From Acidimicrobiaceae bacterium (lineage in GTDB: Bacteria > Actinomycetota > Acidimicrobiia > Acidimicrobiales > Acidimicrobiaceae): 10,311 nucleotides of DNA. The notes beneath the pieces are model-generated. The model was not told the DNA's origin. It saw nothing but the letters and a program-made list of their open reading frames with translations, and made no database searches. A program made the position numbers and the translations under genes. The stretch spans positions 1 to 10,311 of the forward strand of contig JABEUP010000045.1 in the NCBI GenBank assembly GCA_013044365.1, given 5' to 3'. Positions 1 to 6,680 of this stretch are shown here, piece by piece (position 1 is the stretch's first letter; every line of letters begins with the position of its first letter).

Positions 1-129
1 AAAATATCCAGGAGGACTGCAAAAAAACTTAGGGCAAGGCAGATCGAATCGGCTTCATCGGCCTTTGACATAACACGGGAAAAACCAACCACTGTCATAA
101 GTGATATTGACGAAGAGTCGAGTCGTTAG
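1..129 (+). CDS. C-terminal end of an unidentified plus-strand protein (partial)
   Basis: Frame 1 is open from the first base to a TAG at 127-129, giving 42 residues of a protein that starts left of the window. The piece is basic at first (SRRTAKKLRARQ) and acidic at the end (SDIDEESSR), which looks like a soluble or cytoplasmic tail. No family can be recognised from so little. The other two plus frames close early, at a TAG near base 30 and a TAA near base 70. If real, the gene converges on the Ni/Co-type transporter gene with only 8 bp between their stop codons, and I see no clear shared terminator there. An open frame of this length could also arise by chance. Confidence 0.4.
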   Translation, partial: KISRRTAKKLRARQIESASSAFDITREKPTTVISDIDEESSR

Positions 130-137
130 AAAAATTA

Positions 138-995
138 TTATTTATGGGTCGGGACTCGCTCCGGCGGCGGTGCAATCTGGGAACGTTTCAACTCTTTAAG
201 ACCAAAGTACATCGCAAGACCTGCCGATACAAACACCACAGGAACCGCCAAAAAGAACCCAACGTCAACCTTAGACAGGTTAGGTATATTAATTGGCGTC
301 GCGATTCCAAGACTTGAAATCCAACCAGGAAATAGTGAGCCGACAATGCCGACTACCACAAACGCCGTCCCAGATGCCAGTAGTGTGGTCGAACTTATTT
401 TGGTGGCAAACTTAGCTTTGTTGGGTTCACTGAGGTGGATTTTCTCAATAAATGCTCCGAAAATACTTCCTACAAGCATTTGGGTCACCATGGTGCCCAT
501 ACCGAAAATTGCCCCGGGTGCCCAGGCAAAATAGCCGTTTGGCATTGACGGCGACAACACCCCATAGACAATGACCGCAAATGCACCCACACCCCAACCG
601 GCGATGAATCCGTGGATCATTGGCATAACGGTAACGGCGTGAGAGTGTTTTTCAATGCTCTCATAGCTCCCCTTGGAAAGCTTAACCTTCATGTAAACCG
701 CCGAACCCGCCATTACCATCCCGATCAGGGTATAAAGCAAGAATCCGGCTTTTGCGCTAACCAAAATAGATTTGAGGGCATAGTACGCAATCTCCGAACC
801 AATTGCCCTCTGCAATATAAAGGTGGCCGAAAATCTGAATCCGGCTTTACGGCCACCTTTCGAGGAATACGAGCCTATCGAATAGGAAAAAGTGATAGGC
901 CAGGTGTGCTCATCCGGAGTGACGCCATGTAGAAGTCCCAGACCAAATGCAATCACCAGAGCGAGTTCCCACGCAACACTATGAGTTGGAAACAC
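138..995 (-). CDS. Nickel/cobalt-type membrane transporter (NiCoT/NicO-like)
   Basis: This 285-residue, very hydrophobic protein has about seven predicted membrane segments, near residues 8-28, 58-80, 84-104, 124-147, 160-182, 204-225 and 246-267. The first segment carries HGVTPDEH (H23, D28, H30). It resembles the HX4DH signature that binds metal in helix I/II of NiCoT-family Ni/Co permeases, but with one extra residue before the last histidine. More histidines (H117, H119, H128) flank the loop before the fourth segment. The likely role is Ni2+ (or Co2+) uptake through the cytoplasmic membrane. The GTG start at 995-993 shares one base with the TAG stop of the upstream Fur-family gene (TAGTG), so the two are probably translationally coupled and co-transcribed under the same operators. 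Metal choice is inferred from the motif, the neighbour and the Nur-like boxes. Another divalent metal or an export role is not excluded. Confidence 0.75.
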   Translation of the reverse strand: MFPTHSVAWELALVIAFGLGLLHGVTPDEHTWPITFSYSIGSYSSKGGRKAGFRFSATFILQRAIGSEIAYYALKSILVSAKAGFLLYTLIGMVMAGSAVYMKVKLSKGSYESIEKHSHAVTVMPMIHGFIAGWGVGAFAVIVYGVLSPSMPNGYFAWAPGAIFGMGTMVTQMLVGSIFGAFIEKIHLSEPNKAKFATKISSTTLLASGTAFVVVGIVGSLFPGWISSLGIATPINIPNLSKVDVGFFLAVPVVFVSAGLAMYFGLKELKRSQIAPPPERVPTHK

Positions 996-1387
996 TAGTC
1001 GTCCGCCCTGCTAGCACAGTTTCGGCAAACACCGGAACCTGAAAAGAAATGGCTCCTGACCACAAATCCGGTTGCCGAATGTATGGTTTTCGCCAATTCG
1101 TCGCCTAAAACACAGTCAAGAGAAACAAACCCGCCACAGGTCTCGCATTTTAAATGCTCGTGGTGATCTATATTTTTTTCGAAAACCACCTTGTCCGATT
1201 CTGATGCCAGTTTTCTTACGAATCCGTCCTCTTCAAGCTGATTTAGGGCACGGAAAACCGACGAATAGGTTACGTCCCAACCCCGGCTACCTAATTCCGC
1301 ATGCAACTGGTCTATCGTCCACTCGTGATATTCAAGATCATCAATCAGGTCTATCAATTTCTCTTTCGTTCTCGCTGGCCGTGCCAT
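995..1387 (-). CDS. nur: Fur-family metal-responsive repressor, probably nickel-responsive (Nur-like)
   Basis: At 130 residues this is the usual size of the family. Residues 10-60 form the winged helix: TIDQLHAEL leads into a recognition-helix region (VTYSSVFRALNQLEEDGFV), and the wing ends near VVFE. A histidine cluster (HHEH, 75-78) begins the dimerisation and metal-sensing part. Two CxxC pairs, C81/C84 (CETC) and C121/C124 (CRNC), match the structural zinc site of many Fur, Zur and PerR proteins. The ATG at 1387-1385 is preceded only by a weak GGGATGATGA-type ribosome site. It is the first gene of a two-gene unit with the Ni/Co-type transporter. Two Nur-box-like palindromes lie 15-55 bp upstream of its start, which suggests that it represses its own operon when metal is plentiful. 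The nickel assignment rests on those boxes and the partner gene. Zur or Fur are the alternatives, and the gene symbol is provisional. Confidence 0.82.
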   Translation of the reverse strand: MARPARTKEKLIDLIDDLEYHEWTIDQLHAELGSRGWDVTYSSVFRALNQLEEDGFVRKLASESDKVVFEKNIDHHEHLKCETCGGFVSLDCVLGDELAKTIHSATGFVVRSHFFSGSGVCRNCASRADD

Positions 1388-1401
1388 TTCATCATCCCAT
1401 T

Positions 1402-1418
1402 CCGCAACCTATTTGCAT
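1402..1418. promoter_or_regulatory. Nur-box-like operator, start-proximal copy
   Basis: CCGCAA-CCTAT-TTGCAT fits the 6-5-6 layout TTGCAA-N5-TTGCAA known for Streptomyces coelicolor Nur. The inner arms GCAA and TTGC are perfect inverted repeats, extended by C and A to CGCAA-N5-TTGCA. It covers the expected transcription start and the end of the -10 hexamer of the operon promoter. Confidence 0.6.
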
Positions 1419-1444
1419 AATAGTAACGCAAGTAAGTTGCACAA
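1417..1444 (-). promoter_or_regulatory. Candidate promoter of the Fur-family/transporter operon
   Basis: Read on the minus strand, TTGTGC (1444-1439) and TATTAT (1422-1417) stand 16 bp apart, a fair sigma-70-type pair. Transcription would start around 1410, leaving a leader of roughly 23 bases before the ATG. Both hexamers touch the Nur-like boxes, as expected for a repressor that blocks polymerase. Confidence 0.45.
1426..1442. promoter_or_regulatory. Nur-box-like operator, start-distal copy
   Basis: ACGCAA-GTAAG-TTGCAC has the same CGCAA-N5-TTGCA core as the other copy, in the same orientation, with centres 24 bp apart (1410 and 1434). It lies in the promoter spacer and overlaps the -35 hexamer. 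Two equal sites of this exact form so close together are unlikely by chance and suggest binding of two dimers. Confidence 0.6.
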
Positions 1445-1642
1445 TATTCCAATCGATCAAATAATCCCCATATTCGGCCTATGGCCATCGGCCACCGCAA
1501 CGACGGATTGAGACATTACACCTTGTCGAATCGACTGCGGCTGCGACAAATCCGAATCCAGCAAAACTGGCATCATGAGTGTGGAAAGAATCTTAAACCT
1601 GACAGACAAATACGAAAAGGGCCCTGGAAAGGTTCACCGGTA

Positions 1643-3553
1643 TTAGACGGCCGTGGTCTCTCCGTTGAGCACAGAAGTACTCCTCGGGTCGAGTTCAACT
1701 CTCATCTCAATTTGGTCGCCGACAGCGAGATCCGGAAAGGTCTCGGACAAATCAAGCTCCACTATTGAGTTCTTTGCGCTGAACACCACCACACGGTATG
1801 TGCCCAGATTTATGCAGTCCCGTACGAAACATGATGCCTCAAGCGTCACTGCAGACTCGCTTATTCCGAAGCTAAAACCAACATCTCCGCTTAACTCAAC
1901 TTTCTTGCATTCAATCACTTGGTGACCGGAACTTTTAAATGCAATTGAAGTATGGCCCACACCAAGATTGCCTTGATCACTTATTACTTCAAATCGCCCT
2001 GATGTCCTTGGAGCGAGTGCCAAAATGTTCTCATAACCCAGAATTTGGGCAACTTCAACGCTTCCCGGATCCTTTAACAGTTCACCAACACTTCCCTTGG
2101 CAATCACTACCCCTTTGTCAATAATTGCCAGAGAATCAGATAAATAAGCGGCCTCATTGATATCATGGGTTACGACAATCAAATAAAGATTCAGATCGGT
2201 TACCAGGTTGCGGACAAATCTTATTTGCCGGTCTCTCTCAAAGCGATCTAGCGCGCTGAATGGTTCATCAAGGATCAGCAGATCTGGATTCGCTGCTATT
2301 GCACGCGCAAGGGCCACACGCTGACGTTGGCCACCAGACAATGTTGAGACTTTCCGGTCCATCAAGGAAATGATCCCCACTTGATTTGCGACAGTGTAGA
2401 TCCGTCTCCCGATCTCGTTGTTGTTTGTCAATCCCCCGGACCACCTGACAGATGCCGCCAGTTGTGCATATACATCAAGATGCTCAAAGAGTCCCTGTCC
2501 CTGCGGAACGAATGCGATCTTAGGGCGGTCAACTCCACCCAGGTCAAGTCCATTTAGAAAAGATGGCAGCAGGCCGGTGATACTGCGCAGCGTCATGGAT
2601 TTGCCTGATCCAGACGGTCCCGTTATCGATAAGGAGCGGCCATTGGAAGCAACATTAATGTGAAGCGAGAATCCTCCAATATGTCCATCGATGTCGAATC
2701 TGATGTGGCTTTCGCTGCGCTCCGCCACCTCAGATACAGCAGGAGGCAATTCTACGTATTTGGCCGATTGAGGTCCCCCTATACCAAGAATAAGCCTCGA
2801 GGGAACCGCGGTCCGACTTATTACCGCGACTGCAAAAAAAGAAACCACAAGCACTGCGGCAACCGGCAGCATTGCGCTGGTAAGACCGGTTCCGGAGAAC
2901 TGGGTGAAAATCATCACCGGCAGCGACGTAGGATGGTAGGCGACAAGAACAGTCGCCCCGAATTCACCAAAGGCCCGCAGCCATCCCATCATTACTGACG
3001 TGCGAACCGTCCTAATCGCTAGAGGCAGCTCGATCCCGGCAATTCTCCTCCAGTTTGGAATACCCAACAAATATGAGACCTCGAAAACCTCCGGTGGAAG
3101 TGCAGAAAATGCTGAACGGGTGCCTTCGATCACAAATGGCATTTCAACAAACAGTTGCGCCAGAACTATCGCAGCCATCGAACTGACAAGTCTGCCCCCG
3201 AAAACTCTTCCAATCGCCGAGTAAGGACCGAACACAATTAGCAACATGATCCCCGAAACCAACGGTGGAATACCAAGGGGAAGGCGGATCAGTATCTTGG
3301 AGGTTCTTGATACAAAAGAATCAGTGTGCGCCAAATAACTCGCAAGGGGAATTCCGAAAATAACCAGGACCAGCGTTGTGATGGTGGCTGTAGCAGCAGA
3401 GATATACACAGCGGAAAAAACCCCTGGTGCGCTCCCGATACCGTGATATAAAACGTAGACCCCGAGACCTATAAAAGGAATGGCCAAATAAATGACGAGC
3501 CAGCCCCCAAATATTGCCGAACCCTTCCCGCGTTTTACAACCCCATTTGACAA
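1643..3553 (-). CDS. modBC: Fused molybdate/tungstate ABC transporter, permease plus ATPase (ModB-ModC)
   Basis: This 636-residue protein joins two parts that are usually separate. Residues 1-255 are a ModB-type permease with about six membrane segments. The cytoplasmic coupling loop with the EAA-like pattern lies at about 155-180 (EVSYLLGIP...IELPLA). Residues 285-505 are the ATPase: Walker A GPSGSGKS (312-319), Q-loop Q351, signature LSGGQRQR (405-412), Walker B LLILDEP (425-431), D-loop SALD and switch H463. Residues 506-636 form a C-terminal domain of the TOBE/Mop kind, where ModC proteins often bind oxyanion. The start is a TTG at 3553. The next in-frame Met is residue 103, inside the permease, and GGAG lies 8 bases before the TTG. 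The gene follows modA by 149 bp in the same direction. A homodimer would give the standard two-permease, two-ATPase importer. Sulfate is a less likely substrate. Confidence 0.88.
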   Translation of the reverse strand: MSNGVVKRGKGSAIFGGWLVIYLAIPFIGLGVYVLYHGIGSAPGVFSAVYISAATATITTLVLVIFGIPLASYLAHTDSFVSRTSKILIRLPLGIPPLVSGIMLLIVFGPYSAIGRVFGGRLVSSMAAIVLAQLFVEMPFVIEGTRSAFSALPPEVFEVSYLLGIPNWRRIAGIELPLAIRTVRTSVMMGWLRAFGEFGATVLVAYHPTSLPVMIFTQFSGTGLTSAMLPVAAVLVVSFFAVAVISRTAVPSRLILGIGGPQSAKYVELPPAVSEVAERSESHIRFDIDGHIGGFSLHINVASNGRSLSITGPSGSGKSMTLRSITGLLPSFLNGLDLGGVDRPKIAFVPQGQGLFEHLDVYAQLAASVRWSGGLTNNNEIGRRIYTVANQVGIISLMDRKVSTLSGGQRQRVALARAIAANPDLLILDEPFSALDRFERDRQIRFVRNLVTDLNLYLIVVTHDINEAAYLSDSLAIIDKGVVIAKGSVGELLKDPGSVEVAQILGYENILALAPRTSGRFEVISDQGNLGVGHTSIAFKSSGHQVIECKKVELSGDVGFSFGISESAVTLEASCFVRDCINLGTYRVVVFSAKNSIVELDLSETFPDLAVGDQIEMRVELDPRSTSVLNGETTAV

Positions 3554-3702
3554 AGCAGCTGCTCCACTTCCTTCTAATCGAATCGGCTAGCTGATCTAAA
3601 CGACAACCCCGGATTGCGCTCTGTTAAGAGATCCAGTTTCCCCTCAAACCAATTCACCCCTTTAGGTGCAACCGGATCCCATCGCAAACACAACCGGGAA
3701 CG

Positions 3703-4620
3703 CTAAAAGTTGACGCCTTGCGGCACTCCGGACCCATGTACCGTTGGCCTTTCTGGTACAAGTCCAACTGAATTCAAAAGCTTCTGTCCCTTGGTTGAAT
3801 AAAGAAAATTTACAAATGCTATTGCCCCATTTATATTCTTGGCGTTGTTGAGAATTGAGATCGTAAATGCGGCACCGAGAGAAATGCCAGTTTGAATATA
3901 GGGTATCTTTGCTAACTTTGCTTCATTTTCATAGAAAAATCCCGCGTCAAGCTGACCGGCTTCGAGTCGGCCCACCAAAGTCTCCTCAGGAAAAATCTGG
4001 GCAGTATTCTCAGCTGAACCCAGGAGCTGAGTGAACAGCAATGAATCGCCCACTTTGGTTCCCTCGTCTTTGACAAGGGTCTCAGTTAGGACTCCCTTAG
4101 GATCCAATTTTGGATCTGTTCTACCCAATCGGAAACCGGGCTGCTGCATGACCTTATACCAATTGCCACTATTTAGTTGGGGTGCGAACTTTGAACTTCG
4201 ACTATATCCAATAACCAGCGGAGAAGAAGCCAGGTCTGAATACCAGGAGATATAGTTGCCATTCGAAGCGCCGGACAAGGAGCTGTTCACAGATGGAACT
4301 GCAGAGATAAAAATATCGGCCTGGCGAAGCTTCTCCTTTATTTGATTTGCCAGCGCAACAGAACCTCCCGGATACCCATTAATCTTGTAACCTGAGCTCT
4401 TCAAGAACTCCGGACCTATGAAATTTGTCATAGCCCCAACCAGCGAAGCTGCATACGAAACATTTACCACTGCATCGCCTATAGGTTTGCTCGCAGCGGT
4501 ACCAGCAGCATCAGAAGATGCGGAACTTCCACAGCTTGACGAAATTACAGAAATCAACACAATCGCCCACCACAAAGAAGCCGAATATCTTTTGCCAATT
4601 GAATCTTTTCTGCCTAACAA
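3703..4620 (-). CDS. modA: Molybdate/tungstate-binding lipoprotein (ModA/WtpA type)
   Basis: This is the extracytoplasmic solute-binding partner of the fused permease-ATPase. Residues 1-29 are a signal sequence with a hydrophobic core (ASLWWAIVLISVI) ending in SSSC. C30 is the probable lipidated cysteine, although serine at the -3 position of the lipobox is not ideal. The mature protein is a typical two-lobed binder of about 275 residues, with GRTDPKLDPKG (166-176) and EETLVGRLEAGQLDAGF (212-228). Both motifs are characteristic of ModA/WtpA-type oxyanion binders. Translation starts at a TTG (4620-4618), with AAAGGA five bases upstream. The next in-frame Met is residue 64, past the signal peptide, so the TTG is well supported. 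It follows the regulator gene by 27 bp, so the two are probably co-transcribed. Molybdate and tungstate cannot be told apart from sequence alone. Confidence 0.88.
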   Translation of the reverse strand: MLGRKDSIGKRYSASLWWAIVLISVISSSCGSSASSDAAGTAASKPIGDAVVNVSYAASLVGAMTNFIGPEFLKSSGYKINGYPGGSVALANQIKEKLRQADIFISAVPSVNSSLSGASNGNYISWYSDLASSPLVIGYSRSSKFAPQLNSGNWYKVMQQPGFRLGRTDPKLDPKGVLTETLVKDEGTKVGDSLLFTQLLGSAENTAQIFPEETLVGRLEAGQLDAGFFYENEAKLAKIPYIQTGISLGAAFTISILNNAKNINGAIAFVNFLYSTKGQKLLNSVGLVPERPTVHGSGVPQGVNF

Positions 4621-4647
4621 TTTTGTCCTTTCGGAGTTAGATTACGC

Positions 4648-5685
4648 CTAATTAAAAAGCTCATAGCCCCCGAGAGCTGCCACTTCCTTGCCAAACAAAG
4701 CCGAATTTACGAGGTCGAAAATGCCTCTTTCGACTGCGAGACTGTAGCCATTCTTTGAAAAGATCAGTGATGACTGGTGTGTTCCAACTGAAATGTAGCC
4801 AAGCCCCTGATTTTCCGCGACTGACACCGGTATTACGCCGGCATCACACAACCCGAGTTCAACTGCTGCGGCAACCTGATAATGGTCACCAAATGTTTCG
4901 GTACCTTCAATTTGGTCCGAATCAATTCCGGTCATCACCATGAAATTGTCCACAAAGTGCCGAACCCCGGATCCTTCCTCGCGGGCCGCAAATCTAACCC
5001 CCGGAGTTAACAAGTCGTCAAATGAACTGATACGTTTAGGATTCGTTGGCAAGAAGCAGAGCGCCAACTCCCAACGACCAAATGGCACCGTAACATACTC
5101 AGCGGAGTAACCAACTTCGCTTCTTATCTCATCCGCCTCCCCGTGGACCAACGCACAATGGGTTAGCCCGCTACGAAGCTTCAGCAACGAGTCTTTATTA
5201 GATCCATAGAACCACCTGACCCTGAAATCACCGTTGCCTTCGCTAATTCGAGTTGAAATGATTCCAAGTACCGGATCGCATCCATCAAGGAACATGCTGG
5301 AACGGCTAAGTTCCGATTCGATCTCGAAATTGGAGCCAGACCCACAAACCACTGCATCTGCTGGAGCTGGAGGCGCTGCAAAACCAACCGAAGAAGACTG
5401 CCGGATGATTGTCACCCCGTCGATCTCTGCTAAACAGGCCCTGAACTTTGCCGGTCTGCCTCGATGGAAGTCAACCCTGACTGGCCGTTGAGATTCCTGT
5501 GGAAAAAGATCGCTCACGTCCACTCCAAGAACCTTGGCAATTGAGATCGCCAGATAAACCTTTGGTATCTGTCCGCCTGCTTCAATTGCGTATAGAGACT
5601 GTCTGGAAATTCCCACCTCGCGGGCCAAACTGCTTAGGGATACTCCTTTTCGGGAGCGGAATAACTCAATCTTGTTGTACCCCAT
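4648..5685 (-). CDS. One-component regulator: XRE helix-turn-helix plus molybdate-binding-like domain
   Basis: Residues 5-61 are a Cro/CI-type helix-turn-helix (LSSLAREVGISRQSLYAIEA, then KVLGVDVSDLFP). Residues about 70-125 are a linker. From 131 to about 335 comes a periplasmic-binding-protein-like domain related to ModA and to the PBP-like family of molybdate regulators. Key stretches are DGCDPVLGIIS, THCALVHGEADE, RFAAREEGSGVRHFVDN (231-247) and VAAAVELGLCDAGVIP (271-286). There is no signal peptide, so the domain should sense ligand in the cytoplasm. The ATG at 5685-5683 has AAGGGA 6 bases upstream. The gene precedes modA by 27 bp on the same strand and probably controls the whole uptake unit in response to molybdate or tungstate, the role ModE plays elsewhere. 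The ligand is inferred from the neighbours. Confidence 0.82.
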   Translation of the reverse strand: MGYNKIELFRSRKGVSLSSLAREVGISRQSLYAIEAGGQIPKVYLAISIAKVLGVDVSDLFPQESQRPVRVDFHRGRPAKFRACLAEIDGVTIIRQSSSVGFAAPPAPADAVVCGSGSNFEIESELSRSSMFLDGCDPVLGIISTRISEGNGDFRVRWFYGSNKDSLLKLRSGLTHCALVHGEADEIRSEVGYSAEYVTVPFGRWELALCFLPTNPKRISSFDDLLTPGVRFAAREEGSGVRHFVDNFMVMTGIDSDQIEGTETFGDHYQVAAAVELGLCDAGVIPVSVAENQGLGYISVGTHQSSLIFSKNGYSLAVERGIFDLVNSALFGKEVAALGGYELFN

Positions 5686-5715
5686 CGACCGTCCCTTAAT
5701 CGTTTACGGGTATCA

Positions 5716-5745
5716 AGTATAAGTTACTTTTGTTATGTTTACTTT
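5716..5745 (-). promoter_or_regulatory. Candidate promoter region of the regulator-modA-modBC unit
   Basis: On the minus strand, TATACT (5721-5716) is a good -10 hexamer about 30 bases before the regulator's ATG. No TTGACA-like -35 stands at the proper distance. That place is taken by one of two AAAGTAA copies (5745-5739 and 5730-5724, 15 bp apart). A weak -35 with a repeat on it suggests control by a bound protein. Confidence 0.35.
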
Positions 5746-5753
5746 ACATTTAG

Positions 5754-5784
5754 GATCTCAAATTGCACTAAATTTGTGATCTCA
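5754..5784. repeat. Spaced palindrome flanked by direct repeats, upstream of the regulator gene
   Basis: CAAATT (5759-5764) and AATTTG (5771-5776) are inverted repeats separated by six bases. Two copies of GATCTCA (5754-5760 and 5778-5784) lie on either side, offset by 24 bp in the same orientation. The element is about 35-65 bp upstream of the predicted -10 hexamer. It could be an operator for the oxyanion regulator. No known consensus is matched with confidence. Confidence 0.3.
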
Positions 5785-5796
5785 CAGGTTAAATGC

Positions 5797-5836
5797 AGAA
5801 GGAGCCCCATCTCCTACATCAAACGGAGCTCCTTCT
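5797..5836 (-). terminator. Hairpin after the FNT channel gene, probable terminator
   Basis: AGAAGGAGC (5797-5805) and GCTCCTTCT (5828-5836) are a perfect 9-bp inverted repeat around a 22-base loop, 20 bp beyond the channel's stop codon. On the minus strand the stem is followed by GCATTTAA, so the U-tract is poor. A second, shorter pairing inside it (GGAG 5801-5804 with CTCC 5811-5814) competes with the long stem. It separates the channel gene from the regulator-mod unit. Confidence 0.5.
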
Positions 5837-5855
5837 CGAATGCTACTTCAAATTA

Positions 5856-6665
5856 TTAAACTGAAACTGATTCCACAGATTTCTCCGCGTTCTCTGACTT
5901 AAGGTATACGAACCAGTAAACCGCGGCGACAAAAACCCAACCGCCAATGGCATTTCCGATAAACGCCGCACTCAGCTCAGTGAAAGCAGTACCCCAGCTG
6001 ATTGGCCCGTGAACAAAAATTGCAGCCGGGATGAAAAACATATTCGCCACAACGTGCTGGAATCCGACGGCGACGAAAGTCATAATCGGAAACCAAACAG
6101 CAAAGATTTTGCCGATAATGTCCTTGGCGCCAATCGCCATCCAAACTGCTAAACCTACTAACCAGTTGCAACCGATCCCTGATGCAATAGTCGCAAGATA
6201 TGAAAGATGAACCTTGTCTGAGGCGAGAGCAATTGTTGCCGTACTCCACGGAGCAGCGGTCAGCAATTTGGCCATATAGCCGAAAACATAGGCCACAAAT
6301 AGCGATCCTATAAAGTTTCCGATTGTAACCCACACCCAGTTATAAATGAGCTTAACGCCGGCAATCCTCTTGCTGTGTAATGCCAGAGGCAGGACCATCA
6401 TGTTACCTGTAAGCAGTTCTGCTCCAGCAATGACACAAAGAATCAGGCCTACCGGGAAGACTGCCGCACCAATGAACAGCTTTAGCGTTCCGAAAGTTGC
6501 GGGAATGCCAGCTGTAACACGGATATCAACAAGCCCTCCTACTGCAATGAAAGCCCCGGCCATAAAACCTAGTACAAGCAGTTTTCCAATACCGAGTCGG
6601 ACCTTTGCAACACCGACTTCGACAGTCGAAGAAGCAATCTCCGATGGCGAAAGGAAATTATTCAT
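5856..6665 (-). CDS. Formate/nitrite transporter family channel (FocA/NirC-like)
   Basis: This is a six-helix anion channel of the inner membrane, active as a pentamer in this family and passing formate, nitrite or related small acids. Counting from the ATG at 6665, the 269 residues are of usual family length. The first signature GAELLTGNM is at 81-89, CNWLVGLAVW at 166-175 and GFQHVVANMFFIP from about 201. H204 matches the pore histidine of FocA, and Q203 replaces the glutamate often found before it. A TTG five codons upstream could extend the frame. I prefer the ATG because GGGGG lies 8 bases before it and MNNFLSPSEIA resembles family N-termini. The gene stands alone, with a hairpin after it and an AT-rich control region before it. 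Formate and nitrite cannot be separated from sequence. Nearby Ni and Mo/W uptake genes slightly favour formate. Confidence 0.88.
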   Translation of the reverse strand: MNNFLSPSEIASSTVEVGVAKVRLGIGKLLVLGFMAGAFIAVGGLVDIRVTAGIPATFGTLKLFIGAAVFPVGLILCVIAGAELLTGNMMVLPLALHSKRIAGVKLIYNWVWVTIGNFIGSLFVAYVFGYMAKLLTAAPWSTATIALASDKVHLSYLATIASGIGCNWLVGLAVWMAIGAKDIIGKIFAVWFPIMTFVAVGFQHVVANMFFIPAAIFVHGPISWGTAFTELSAAFIGNAIGGWVFVAAVYWFVYLKSENAEKSVESVSV

Positions 6666-6680
6666 ATATACAACCCCCAA

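Noticed and set aside
1445..1642. GGCC-rich inverted repeats near 1476-1496 as a terminator for the fused transporter gene
   Set aside because: The arms are short and overlapping, lie about 150 bp after the stop codon, and have no T-tract on the minus strand.
1481..1768. 95-codon plus-strand frame over the 3' end of the fused transporter gene
   Set aside because: It overlaps real coding sequence on the other strand, and its composition is typical of an antisense shadow.
44..3588. Shared 11-mer TCGAATCGGCT near 44 and 3576, with a related copy on the minus strand near 6976
   Set aside because: Several 11-base matches are expected by chance in 10 kb, and there is no consistent position relative to genes.
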